Below, piece after piece: positions 1 through 8,037 of a stretch of DNA of 47,784 nucleotides. This DNA comes from Nioella halotolerans. Lineage in GTDB: Bacteria; Pseudomonadota; Alphaproteobacteria; Rhodobacterales; Rhodobacteraceae. Numbering within the stretch: position 1 is the first letter of the stretch; every line of letters starts with the position of its first letter. The stretch covers positions 1-47,784 of the forward strand of contig QVQC01000039.1 of assembly GCA_003428585.1 (NCBI GenBank), in the 5' to 3' direction. Both the position numbers and the translations under genes were made by a program. Below the pieces are notes generated by a model. That model saw only the letters and a list, made by a program, of their open reading frames with translations, was not told the origin of the DNA and did not search any database.

Positions 1-1809
1 CGTCAGCGCGGACTGGCTTTCACCAAGCGCCTCGCGCGCCGCGTCGGTCTCGGTGCGCGAGGCCGCCAGCAAATCCTCCAGCCGGGCGATTTCCTGCGCG
101 TCGTTGCCCGCCCGGTCATTCGCCTCGGCCAAGGCGGCGGCAAGCTGGCCTTCCAGCGCGGTGATCGCGTCACGCCGATCGGCAAGCGCCTCTTGCGTTG
201 TCTCAAGCTCGGTGCGGGTGGTGTCAAGCTGGTCTTCCAATTCCGCGATCCGGCCGGCATCCGCATCAGACCGGTCGCGCGCCTCGGCCAGCGCCGTGGC
301 AAGGCGCCGTTGCAGGGCAGACAGGTTATCCTGCGCCGCCGCCAGTTCCGCGCGGCGCGCCGCCTCGGCGGCCTGCGACGCGGCAAGGTCGTCCTCCAGC
401 GCGGCGATCCGGGCGCGGCTTTCGTTGGCCTGCGTGGACAGCCGCGCCAGCGCACGCGCCAGTTCCTCCTCCACCCGGCTGAGTTCGCTGGCCCGGTCCT
501 CGGCGGTTTCACGCGCGGCCTCGAGGTCAGCCTGCGTTTGCGACAGTTCCCGCGTCCGCTGCGCCTGCGCGGCCAACGCCAGCGCAAGCTGGCCTTCAAG
601 GTCGGAGAGGCGCCCGGCCTCTTCTGTCGCTTCGGCCAATTCGGTTTCCAGGTTCTCGATGCGCTCGGCCTGCGCCGTCGTCTCGGCCAGCGCCGCGGCC
701 AGCCGCGCGGCAAACTCCTCGCGCGCCTGATCGGCGGCGGCCAGCAACGTCAGGGTTTCCTCCGCTTCGCGGCGGCGCTGTTCCAGCGCCAGTGCCATCG
801 CCGTCAGTTCGGCATCGGCGTCTTGCAGGCGCGCGCGCAGCGCCTCGGCGGCGGCGGCCTCTGCAAGGCGGGCGGCTTCCTCGTCCGACAGCGCCGCCTC
901 GGTATCCTGTAAACGGTTGCGCAAGGCGGCGGCGGCGGCAGCCTCGGCCAAACGCGCGGCGGCTTCGCTGTCGAGATCGGTTTCCAGCACCGCGATGCGT
1001 TCGCGCAAGACCGCGGCCGCGGCCTGTTCGGCCAGACGCGCGGCCTCCTCCTCGCTCAGTTCCTCTTCCAGTTCGGCGATCCGACCTTCCAGCGCGGCGG
1101 CCCGGTCCTCTTCGTCCTGCAAGGCCGCCAATGCGCTGCCCAGCCGGGTATCCAGATCGGCCGATGTCGCCTGCTGGTCTTCCAGCGCGGCCAGCGTTTC
1201 GGAAAGGGTCGCCTGCTGGTCTTCCGCCTCCGCCTCCAGATCAGAGATCAGGGCCTCCATCGCCTCGCGTTCCGCTGCCGCGAGGCGGGCGGCCTCCGCG
1301 GCCTCGTCGATCTCGTCCCGCGCCGAGGCAAGCGCGAGGTTGAGCGCCTCGACCTCCGACACGCGCTCCGCGAGTTCAGCCTCGGCGGTATCGCGCTCTT
1401 CGGTCAGGTCGGCATTCTCGGCCAGAAGCCCCGCCACCTGATCCTCGAATTCGGCGATCCGGGCCGTTTGTGCCGCGTTTTCCCCGCGCAGCGAAGCGAT
1501 CAGCGCCGCCCGCGTGGCCAGTTCATCCTGCGCCGCCTCCAGATCAGAGCCGAGCGTCGCCACCCTCTGTTGCAACGTGTCGTTGCGGGCCTCGGCAAGC
1601 CCCAACCGCGTGGACAATTCGTTGAGCCGCGTGTTCAGCGCGTTCAATTCGTCATCCTGGTTGTTGATCGTCTCCGACAGAACGAACTGCACCACCATGA
1701 AGATGGTCAGAACGAAGATCATCACCATCAGAAGCGCGGTGATCGCATCCACGAAGCCCGGCCAGATCGAGGCGGTGAAACGGGTGCCGGTGCGACGATG
1801 AAACGCCAT
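1..1809 (-). CDS. MotB/OmpA-type stator protein with long coiled coil, 3' end missing
   Basis: The frame is open from the ATG at 1809 to the left edge (603 codons, no stop), so the protein is truncated by the window. After a short basic N-terminus there is one membrane helix at about residues 18-42. It follows a WPGFVDAITALLMVM motif whose Asp21 sits where MotB, ExbD and TolR carry the proton-binding aspartate. The rest seen here is a very long Ala/Glu/Leu/Arg-rich periplasmic coiled coil, including three 28-residue repeats. The start lies 3 bases after the stop of the ExbB-like gene, so the two are one transcription unit and probably one complex. Relatives of this gene order in Rhodobacterales are annotated as peptidoglycan-binding (OmpA-like) proteins. 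An OmpA domain would lie beyond the window and is inferred. Likely role: energised envelope or division-related machine rather than a flagellar motor, since no flagellar genes are nearby. Confidence 0.8.
   Translation of the reverse strand, partial: MAFHRRTGTRFTASIWPGFVDAITALLMVMIFVLTIFMVVQFVLSETINNQDDELNALNTRLNELSTRLGLAEARNDTLQQRVATLGSDLEAAQDELATRAALIASLRGENAAQTARIAEFEDQVAGLLAENADLTEERDTAEAELAERVSEVEALNLALASARDEIDEAAEAARLAAAEREAMEALISDLEAEAEDQQATLSETLAALEDQQATSADLDTRLGSALAALQDEEDRAAALEGRIAELEEELSEEEAARLAEQAAAAVLRERIAVLETDLDSEAAARLAEAAAAAALRNRLQDTEAALSDEEAARLAEAAAAEALRARLQDADAELTAMALALEQRRREAEETLTLLAAADQAREEFAARLAAALAETTAQAERIENLETELAEATEEAGRLSDLEGQLALALAAQAQRTRELSQTQADLEAARETAEDRASELSRVEEELARALARLSTQANESRARIAALEDDLAASQAAEAARRAELAAAQDNLSALQRRLATALAEARDRSDADAGRIAELEDQLDTTRTELETTQEALADRRDAITALEGQLAAALAEANDRAGNDAQEIARLEDLLAASRTETDAAREALGESQSALT
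793..1044 (-). repeat. Three tandem 84-bp coding repeats (28 aa each)
   Basis: Inside the coiled-coil gene, units at 1044-961, 960-877 and 876-793 each begin with AARLAE and continue as an Ala-rich then LR.R segment. The period is exactly 28 residues, or four heptads, so each unit lengthens the rod without breaking the coiled-coil phase. The DNA copies have diverged but are clearly related. They look like internal duplications and could vary in number between strains. Confidence 0.75.
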
Positions 1810-1812
1810 CGG

Positions 1813-3042
1813 TCAGGTCTCTTGCGGCGGGTCTTCAGGCGCGCCCTGCGGGCCGGGACGACGACGACCGGGCCGCTGCTGACGCGGCTGCGAGGCGGAA
1901 CGGGTCAGATCCTGCAACGCGGTGGTCAGCGCCGCCATGTCCTGACGCAGCGCGCCAAACTCCTCCTGCCGGGAACTGCCCAGTTCCTCGAAGATCTTGA
2001 GAAGTTGCACGTCGATCGAGCGCAGGCGCATCCGGCTTTCGGCATCCATGCCGCCCTCGTTCGAACTGTCGGCCAGCACTGCGGCCAGCCGCTCCTGCGC
2101 GGCGGCAAGGCGTTCGGTCGCCGCGACCTGCCCGGGGCCAAGCCGCTCCGCCAGATCCGACAACACCCCCGTGACCTCGCCAAGGCGCGCCTCGGTTTCC
2201 GCGTGGCGTGCCTCGGACTGGGAAAACAGGCTTTGCAGCGTGTCGATCTGGTCCACCATGTGATCGAGCACGGTGGCGATCGCAGCGCGATCCAGCCCGC
2301 CACCTTCCCCCTCGCCCGAGGAAAAACTGACGCGGGTGACGGTGGACAGCCATTCCTCCATCTCGCGGTAAAAGCGGTTCTGCCCGTGCCCGGCGAACAG
2401 TTCCAGAAGCCCCACGACAAGCGAGCCGGCCAACCCCAGAAGCGACGACGCAAAGGCCGTGCCCATGCCGCCAAGCTGGCTTTCCAGCCCGCCCATCAGC
2501 CGGCCGAAGACCTCGATCCCCTCATCCTCCGCCGTGGGCTGAAGCGAGCGGATCGTGTCGACCACCGCGGGCACCGTGACGGCGAGGCCGTAGAACGTGC
2601 CAAGAAGCCCGAGAAAGATCAGCAGGCTGGTGATGTAGCGGGTGATGTCGCGGGCTTCCTCCATCCGCGCGCCGACGGAATCGAGGACCGAGCGCGACGA
2701 GGTGGAGGTCAGTTGCAGCCGCGAGCCGCGGGCCTGGAAGATGCCGGTCAGCGCCGCCAGCAGAAGCGGCGGTCTGCCCTGGTTTTCATCGGCGCCGTTG
2801 GCGATGCTCTCGATCCACGCGATCGACGAGAAAAGCTGCACCACCTGCCAGAAACAGGCCAGCACACCGGCGACGAACACCAGCACGATGACGCTGTTGA
2901 GGTAGGTGTTGGCCATGATCACGGGCTCGATGCTGGGCCAGACGAGGAAGGTGCCCAAGCCGACGAGGCCGCAGACCATGAGCATGATCGCGATCTGGCG
3001 GATGGGTTGGGTAAAGCGGGGCGCGTCCGGTCTGCTCGTCAA
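1813..3042 (-). CDS. MotA/TolQ/ExbB-family proton channel subunit
   Basis: A 409-residue inner-membrane protein with hydrophobic segments near residues 16-38, 47-70, 133-160 and 185-215. The third holds the family-type sequence LIFLGLLGTFYGLAVT. A long helical C-terminal tail (about 290-390) is rich in Arg, Glu and Ala and should lie in the cytoplasm. This topology fits a TolQ/MotA-type stator subunit working with the downstream single-span coiled-coil protein, 3 bases away. The only start that keeps the conserved N-terminus is a TTG at 3042 without a clear Shine-Dalgarno, so the first residues are uncertain. Known members of this family use proton flow to drive a partner in the periplasm. 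What this pair acts on is not visible. Confidence 0.8.
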   Translation of the reverse strand: MTSRPDAPRFTQPIRQIAIMLMVCGLVGLGTFLVWPSIEPVIMANTYLNSVIVLVFVAGVLACFWQVVQLFSSIAWIESIANGADENQGRPPLLLAALTGIFQARGSRLQLTSTSSRSVLDSVGARMEEARDITRYITSLLIFLGLLGTFYGLAVTVPAVVDTIRSLQPTAEDEGIEVFGRLMGGLESQLGGMGTAFASSLLGLAGSLVVGLLELFAGHGQNRFYREMEEWLSTVTRVSFSSGEGEGGGLDRAAIATVLDHMVDQIDTLQSLFSQSEARHAETEARLGEVTGVLSDLAERLGPGQVAATERLAAAQERLAAVLADSSNEGGMDAESRMRLRSIDVQLLKIFEELGSSRQEEFGALRQDMAALTTALQDLTRSASQPRQQRPGRRRPGPQGAPEDPPQET

Positions 3043-3114
3043 GGCTGTTCTGCCGTCACCTGTTGATCGCGCGCACCCTACCCGGCTTGGCCGTCGCTGC
3101 CAAGGTCGCGCGGG

Positions 3115-3663
3115 TCATCCGGCTGTCAGCTGGCGCACGCGGGTGACAAGCCAGTCGAGATCGTCGTCGCCGAGGCCCAGTTCGGCCAGATGCGCCGCGG
3201 TGTTGTAAAGGTATTCGTCGTTCGGCCCGCGTCCGCCCGTCGCGCCGGCAATGATCCGGGCCTGATCCTCAAGCCGCATCCCCGCGACATATTGTTCATG
3301 TTCGGGGTCGATCACGTAGGTGACCGCCGTGACCCCTCCGCCATCGTGGAAGGTGATCGGCACCTCGCGCTCAAGATAGGCGGAGGATACCAGTTCGCGG
3401 GCGCGCAGGTAGTCGATCGTCGCCGCCTCCTGTCCCGGTTCGACGCGGAAGCCGACTCCGTCGCAATGCGCCCCTTCGGCGGCATCAAGCGCCAGAACCA
3501 GCCCCGGCGCCTCCACCGTGCCGCGATGGTGGATGGAGGACATGCAGAACGACCGGTGCCACCCGGGCAGGCGCGCGAGGCGACGCTCGGCCACCTCGAA
3601 ACCGGGGTTCCAGATGAGCGATCCGTAGCCGAAAACCCAAAGCGCGCTGTCATCCGTTGCCAT
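3115..3663 (-). CDS. Gamma-glutamylcyclotransferase, ChaC type
   Basis: A 182-residue cytoplasmic protein opening with WVFGYGSLIWNPGF, the signature loop of the ChaC/GGCT fold that holds the gamma-glutamyl group. Family members cleave glutathione (ChaC) or other gamma-glutamyl amino acids to 5-oxoproline and the free amine. The length fits single-domain bacterial ChaC. I chose the ATG at 3663, preceded by a purine-rich AGGCAGGA, over a longer frame starting at 3765, because the signature begins only nine residues after it and the longer extension is not protein-like. It lies 72 bases downstream of the ExbB-like gene start and diverges from the DUF2125 gene. Confidence 0.85.
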   Translation of the reverse strand: MATDDSALWVFGYGSLIWNPGFEVAERRLARLPGWHRSFCMSSIHHRGTVEAPGLVLALDAAEGAHCDGVGFRVEPGQEAATIDYLRARELVSSAYLEREVPITFHDGGGVTAVTYVIDPEHEQYVAGMRLEDQARIIAGATGGRGPNDEYLYNTAAHLAELGLGDDDLDWLVTRVRQLTAG

Positions 3664-3745
3664 TATCCTGCCTGTCCTCTGGTCTCTGCTTCCGGCGCCC
3701 CGTATATGCAGGCAGGCTGCGGGATGAAACAGGGGAGTCGCGCGG

Positions 3746-4747
3746 ATGAAGACCCTTCTGCGCATGATCGCGGCGCTTGCGGTCCTTGTGTCGCTGTGGT
3801 GGCTTGCCGGGTCCGTGGTCGTGCCCCGTCTGATTACCGGCTGGCTGGATCAGCGCGCGGCGGCGGGATGGGAGGTGGACCATGACAGCGTGGAGACCAC
3901 GGGCTTTCCCACCCGGTTCGAAACCACCCTGCACGGGCTGACCCTTGCCGATCCCTTTACCGGCTGGGCGGTCCGTGCCGATCGCTTCGATCTGCACCAG
4001 GCCAGCCACCGGCCACAGGCGATCCGCGCCATCTGGCCCGAAGAACACGTATTCGCCACCCCCGGCGAACGGCTGACCATCCGCGCCGGGCGTCTGGAGA
4101 CGCTGCTGCATGTCCGCCCCTTGGACAATCTCGCGCTGCAACGCGCCGAGACGGAGATGCGCGCGCTACAGATAGACAGCGATCTGGGATGGACCGGCCG
4201 GCTTGCCGAGGCGGAGGCACGCATCGCCCGCCGAGAGGAGGCCGCGCCACGCTACGACATCACCTTCGACGCGCGCGGCTTGGTGCCCGCGGACGAGGTG
4301 CTGCGGCTGATCGACCCGGCCGCAACCCTGCCCGGCGCGATCGAGCACCTGCATGTCGACGGCGTCGCCGGGTTCGACCGGGCGTGGGACCTCGACGCGC
4401 TGGAACGCGCCCGCCCCGCGATCACGAGGATCGAGCTGGTCCGCTTTCGCGTCGACTGGGGCGATCTGGCGCTGGAAGTGTCGGGCGATCTCGACGTGGA
4501 TGCAGCGGGCCTGCCCACGGGGGAACTGGCCGTGCAGGCACGCAACTGGCGCCGGATGCTGATGCTTGGCGCCGAGGCCGGCGCGCTTCCCGCCGCGCTG
4601 CGCCGCACGCTCGACTCGGGGCTTGGCGTCCTGGCCGGATTGTCGGGTCGGCCCGAGAACCTCGACACGACGCTGCGGTTCGCCGCCGGGCAGGTCTATC
4701 TGGGGCCGGTCCCCCTTGGCCCCGCCCCGCGGCTGGTGCTGCGCTAG
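3746..4747 (+). CDS. DUF2125 domain protein, membrane-anchored or secreted
   Basis: A 333-residue protein with an N-terminal hydrophobic helix (about residues 5-28). This could be an uncleaved anchor or a signal peptide, and would place the body in the periplasm. The sequence VPRLITGWLDQRAAAGWEV followed by GFPTRFETTLHGLTLADP matches the conserved opening of the DUF2125 family common in alphaproteobacteria. The rest is beta-rich with repeated strand-length segments. No catalytic motif is evident and the family has no established biochemical role. It diverges from the ChaC gene with about 80 bases between the two starts. It converges on the extensin gene. Confidence 0.8.
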   Translation: MKTLLRMIAALAVLVSLWWLAGSVVVPRLITGWLDQRAAAGWEVDHDSVETTGFPTRFETTLHGLTLADPFTGWAVRADRFDLHQASHRPQAIRAIWPEEHVFATPGERLTIRAGRLETLLHVRPLDNLALQRAETEMRALQIDSDLGWTGRLAEAEARIARREEAAPRYDITFDARGLVPADEVLRLIDPAATLPGAIEHLHVDGVAGFDRAWDLDALERARPAITRIELVRFRVDWGDLALEVSGDLDVDAAGLPTGELAVQARNWRRMLMLGAEAGALPAALRRTLDSGLGVLAGLSGRPENLDTTLRFAAGQVYLGPVPLGPAPRLVLR

Positions 4748-4846
4748 GCCATCCCGGTCGATGCAAACGGCGCGCGGGCCGGTTCGAGGGCTTCGCGGAC
4801 CGATCGGGCCAGTCGCGCGCGAATGGCGCCGCGGGCGCCGCGCGCG

Positions 4847-5752
4847 TCATCGGCAATAGGCGCCGCTGCGATAGGACGCCACGTCGAAATGGAAATGATC
4901 GCGGTGGTAACGATCAGAGTCGGGCCCCAGCACGGTGCCAAATGTCCCGCAGGCAGCCGCATGCACCCGCCGCAGGATGCGCCCGTCACGCCCGCCGCCC
5001 CAATCGTCCAGCACCGAGATCTCGCGACCATTGGCCAACCCGATCGCGGCGACATCCACGGCGTTGCCCGTGGCGTGTTCCGATAGCCGTGCGCCGGGCT
5101 GGTGGTTGCGCGTCCGGCAGGAATAGGAGGCGACGACCCGCAGCGACGCGACCCCGCCGCCGCGCCGCCCCACCGCCGGGATGACGCTCTCGCGCAGCCA
5201 GTCGCGCATCGCCCGCGCCGTGTCGCAGTTGATCGTTGCCGGCTGGCGCAGCGGGATGCCGTCGATCTCGCGCACCCGAACCGGCGCGCTGATGCCGCAT
5301 CCGTTGATCCGGCCGGTGATCGGCGCCAACCGCTCACCCACGATGTCGGGGTCACCGCATAGCGGCCGGTAAACCCCCGGCTGCGCCACGCGCGACGGGG
5401 TGGCGGCGATGCCGGTGCTATGCACGGTCGCCGCAAGTCCCGAGGGCCGCATGCCGGGCCGGATCGACACCGCGACCGCCATGTCGCTTGCCGCGACCGG
5501 GGGCGTTGCCCTTTCCAGAAGCGCGATCAGATCACGTGGCACGTCCGCCTGCCCCGGCCGGGCCCGCATCACGGGCCGCGGCGAGGCACCGGGCGCCAAG
5601 GCGCTGCCCGCGATGGTGACGACAAGCGGCACACGCGGATCAAACGTCGGATCGGGGCGCGGCAGCGGGCGGGGCGACTGCACCGGAGCCTCTGCCAGAA
5701 CCGGCCCGGCAAGGCCCATCGAAATCCACAGCAGCGCCGCCACGATCCTCAT
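4847..5752 (-). CDS. Extensin-like (M15-fold) secreted peptidoglycan hydrolase candidate
   Basis: A 301-residue protein with a signal peptide (about residues 1-20, ending near VLAEA), a Pro/Arg-rich linker, then the extensin-like C-terminal domain from about residue 125. Likely zinc ligands of the M15-like fold are visible in SEHATGNAVDVAAI and in YHRDHFHFDV near the C-terminus. Several cysteines could form disulphides. Bacterial members are thought to be peptidoglycan-modifying hydrolases, but substrate specificity cannot be read here. The start overlaps the tyrC stop by ATGA, so it is the last gene of the hisC-tyrC-extensin operon. The link to amino acid synthesis is positional only. Confidence 0.85.
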   Translation of the reverse strand: MRIVAALLWISMGLAGPVLAEAPVQSPRPLPRPDPTFDPRVPLVVTIAGSALAPGASPRPVMRARPGQADVPRDLIALLERATPPVAASDMAVAVSIRPGMRPSGLAATVHSTGIAATPSRVAQPGVYRPLCGDPDIVGERLAPITGRINGCGISAPVRVREIDGIPLRQPATINCDTARAMRDWLRESVIPAVGRRGGGVASLRVVASYSCRTRNHQPGARLSEHATGNAVDVAAIGLANGREISVLDDWGGGRDGRILRRVHAAACGTFGTVLGPDSDRYHRDHFHFDVASYRSGAYCR

Positions 5753-6684
5753 GCCCCGGCGTCATCCTTCCGCGTCTTGACACGCCCGAAATCAGGCGCG
5801 TCGGTGTCCTGCCCGGCCTCGATGATGCCGCGCCGGATCGCGCGGGTGCGGGTGAAATACGCGTGCAGCTCGTCACCGTCGCCCATGCGGATCGCCCGTT
5901 GCAGCACGAAAAGCTCCTCGGTGAAGCGCCCGAGGATATCCAGAACGGCTTCCTTGTTGGTCAGGAACACGTCGCGCCACATCGTGGGATCGCTGGCCGC
6001 GATCCGGGTGAAATCGCGAAACCCCGCGGCGGAATACTTGATGACCTCGCTTTCCGTCACCCGTCGCAGGTGATCGGCGACGCCCACCATCGTATAGGCG
6101 ATCAGGTGCGGCGCGTGCGAGGTGACGGCCAGCACAAGGTCATGGTGATCGGGCTCCATCTCCTCGACGATGGCACCCATGCCCTCCCATAGGCCGCGCA
6201 GCCGCATGACGGCCGCCGGGTCGCTGTCTGCCACAGGTGTCAGCAGCGTGTAGCGGTTCTCGAACAACTCCGCGAAGCCGGCGCGCGGGCCGGAATGTTC
6301 CGTTCCCGCCAGCGGGTGGCCGGGGATGAAATGGACGCCCGCGGGCAGATGCGGGCCGACGGCGGCGATCACGTCGCCCTTGACCGAGCCGACATCCGTC
6401 ACCGTCGCACCGGGCGCGAGGTGCGGCGCGATCTCGGCTGCGACGCGCCCCATGGCGCCCACCGGCATCGCCAAGACGATCAGGTCCGCGCCCTTGACGG
6501 CCTCGACGGCGGTGTCGGTGACCCGGTCGCACAGCCCGATCTCGCGCGCGGTATCACGGGTCTCGGGCGAGCGGGCGGTGCCCACGATTTCCCCTGCCAG
6601 CCCGTGGCGACGCATGGCATGGGCCATCGACCCGGCGATCAGGCCCAGCCCGATCAGGGCGACGCGGGTGTAGATCACGCTCAT
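5749..6684 (-). CDS. tyrC: Prephenate/arogenate dehydrogenase family protein
   Basis: A 311-residue cytoplasmic enzyme beginning with the Rossmann motif [13 protein letters not shown] (GxGxxxG) for NAD(P). A catalytic-region histidine lies in [14 protein letters not shown], and the helical dimerisation domain includes [17 protein letters not shown]. It oxidatively decarboxylates prephenate or arogenate on the way to tyrosine. There is no ACT or chorismate mutase domain, so it is the monofunctional form. I used the ATG at 6684, which overlaps the hisC stop by ATGA. An in-frame extension upstream reads only the hisC tail. hisC followed by tyrC is a known arrangement in alphaproteobacteria, where HisC-type aminotransferases can also act on aromatic amino acids. 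Confidence 0.92.
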   Translation of the reverse strand: MSVIYTRVALIGLGLIAGSMAHAMRRHGLAGEIVGTARSPETRDTAREIGLCDRVTDTAVEAVKGADLIVLAMPVGAMGRVAAEIAPHLAPGATVTDVGSVKGDVIAAVGPHLPAGVHFIPGHPLAGTEHSGPRAGFAELFENRYTLLTPVADSDPAAVMRLRGLWEGMGAIVEEMEPDHHDLVLAVTSHAPHLIAYTMVGVADHLRRVTESEVIKYSAAGFRDFTRIAASDPTMWRDVFLTNKEAVLDILGRFTEELFVLQRAIRMGDGDELHAYFTRTRAIRRGIIEAGQDTDAPDFGRVKTRKDDAGA

Positions 6685-7763
6685 GCCGCGCCTCCGAAAT
6701 CCTGCATGGCCGCCAGCACGCGGGTCACGTCGGCCTCCGATCCGACGGTGATGCGCAGGCAACCGGGCAGGCCGTAGCCGGCCACCAGCCGCACGATGAT
6801 GCCCTTCGATTTCAGATGCGCGTCGGCGGCCTTGGCCGTCGCCGCGTCGCCCATCCGGCAGAGGATGAAATTGCCCTCCGACGGGTCTGAGGGATAGCCA
6901 AGCGACGCCATCCCCGCGGCCAGCCGGGCGCGTTCGGTGGCGTTCACCGCCCGGCAATGATCCACGTAGCCGGTATCGCGCACCGCCGCCTCGGCCCCGG
7001 CCAGTGCCAGCGTCGAAAGGTTGAACGGCCCCCGCACCCGGTTCAGCACATCGATGATCGCGCGTGGGCCGTAGCCCCAGCCGACGCGCAGGCCGCCAAG
7101 CCCGTAGATCTTCGAGAAGGTCCGCGTCATCACCACGTTGTCACGCGCATCGACCAGCGCCGCGCCACCGTCATATCCTTCGACATACTCTGCATAGGCC
7201 CCGTCGAGCACCAGCAGGGAGTCGCCGGGCAGGCCATCGGCCAGCCGCGTGACCTCGGCCGTGTCGATCATCGTGCCGGTCGGGTTGTTGGGGTTGGCAA
7301 TGAAGACGAGCCGCGTGCGCGCCGTTACGCGCGACAGGATCGCGTCCACATCCACCCTGCGCCCGGCCTCCGGCGCCACCACCGGCGTCGCCCCCGCGGC
7401 GAGCGCCGAGATCCGGTACATCAGGAAGCCATGCTCGGTATGCAGCACCTCGTCGCCCGGCCCGGCATAGGCCTGGCACAGGAAGGTGATGATCTCGTCC
7501 GAGCCGACGCCGCAGATGACCCGCTCCGGGTCAAGCCCGTGCGCCGCGCCGATCGCCCTGCGCAGGCCGCCGTGGTCAGTGGGCGGGTAAAGATGCATCT
7601 CGGCCGCAACCGCCTGCACCGCGGCGACCGCCGCCGGGCTGGGGCCGAACGGGTTCTCGTTCGACGAGAGTTTCAGCACCTTGTCCTGCCCGGCGATTGC
7701 GGCGCCCCCGCCTTGATAGAGCGCGATGTCCATGATGCCGGGTTGCGGGCGGATCTGGGTCAT
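6681..7763 (-). CDS. hisC: Histidinol-phosphate (or aromatic) aminotransferase
   Basis: A 360-residue fold-type I PLP enzyme. The substrate/PLP regions are clear: [13 protein letters not shown] near the N-terminus, [20 protein letters not shown] and [17 protein letters not shown], where the lysine of TFSK holds PLP. It transaminates imidazole-acetol phosphate to histidinol phosphate. Being directly followed by tyrC, it may equally serve tyrosine/phenylalanine synthesis. The ATG at 7763 has AGAAGG about a dozen bases upstream and gives the normal family length. The longer frame starting at 7997 runs through an intergenic hairpin and was rejected. Confidence 0.92.
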   Translation of the reverse strand: MTQIRPQPGIMDIALYQGGGAAIAGQDKVLKLSSNENPFGPSPAAVAAVQAVAAEMHLYPPTDHGGLRRAIGAAHGLDPERVICGVGSDEIITFLCQAYAGPGDEVLHTEHGFLMYRISALAAGATPVVAPEAGRRVDVDAILSRVTARTRLVFIANPNNPTGTMIDTAEVTRLADGLPGDSLLVLDGAYAEYVEGYDGGAALVDARDNVVMTRTFSKIYGLGGLRVGWGYGPRAIIDVLNRVRGPFNLSTLALAGAEAAVRDTGYVDHCRAVNATERARLAAGMASLGYPSDPSEGNFILCRMGDAATAKAADAHLKSKGIIVRLVAGYGLPGCLRITVGSEADVTRVLAAMQDFGGAA

Positions 7764-7866
7764 TTGGTCGAACCTTCTGAAGACTGCTCGGCGCGTTGTA
7801 GCGCCCCGACCCGCCCTTGGAAACCGCCGCGTCGCCGCGCCGGCCCGGTCGATGCACCCCATGGCG

Positions 7867-7891
7867 TTCATCTTGGCCAAAAACACCCCGG
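7867..7891 (-). repeat. Dispersed intergenic repeat, copy A
   Basis: Read on the minus strand this is CCGGGGTGTTTTTGGCCAAG followed by ATGAA, about 100 bases upstream of the hisC start. A related sequence lies upstream of the last gene of the window (47743-47766). Both share CCGG, a GT.TTT run, CCAAGA and GAA in the same order and orientation relative to the next gene. Similar elements are, from memory, frequent between genes in Rhodobacteraceae. Their role is unknown. Confidence 0.5.
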
Positions 7892-7997
7892 GGCAACGCC
7901 TTCGGATGACGCGGGCTGCACCCTCACCCATCTTTCCTGCCGCGCCCACCGGGCGCCGTGACGCGCCACCAGCCGTTGAACGGCAGCGAAAAGGCAT

Positions 7998-8023
7998 GGA
8001 TCGGCGCCGTCAGGCGCCGATCC
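7998..8023 (-). terminator. Rho-independent terminator of tctCBA
   Basis: A perfect 11-bp inverted repeat (7998-8008 and 8013-8023) encloses a 4-base loop, 15 bases after the tctA stop. On the minus strand it is followed by ATGCCTTTTC, a modest T run. Position and shape fit the end of the tct operon. Confidence 0.75.
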
Positions 8024-8037
8024 GCTGTCAGCCGTCG

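Noticed and set aside
1..3042. Zorya-type anti-phage system (ExbB-like channel plus MotB-like protein)
   Set aside because: The pair has the right membrane folds, but no ZorC/ZorD/ZorE-type helicase or nuclease gene lies in the visible flank, and the neighbours are housekeeping genes. I remember such pairs as common in Rhodobacterales.
1468..3066. Long plus-strand open frame opposite the ExbB-like gene
   Set aside because: It is antisense to a clear membrane protein and very rich in Arg, Gln and His, typical of shadow frames in GC-rich DNA.
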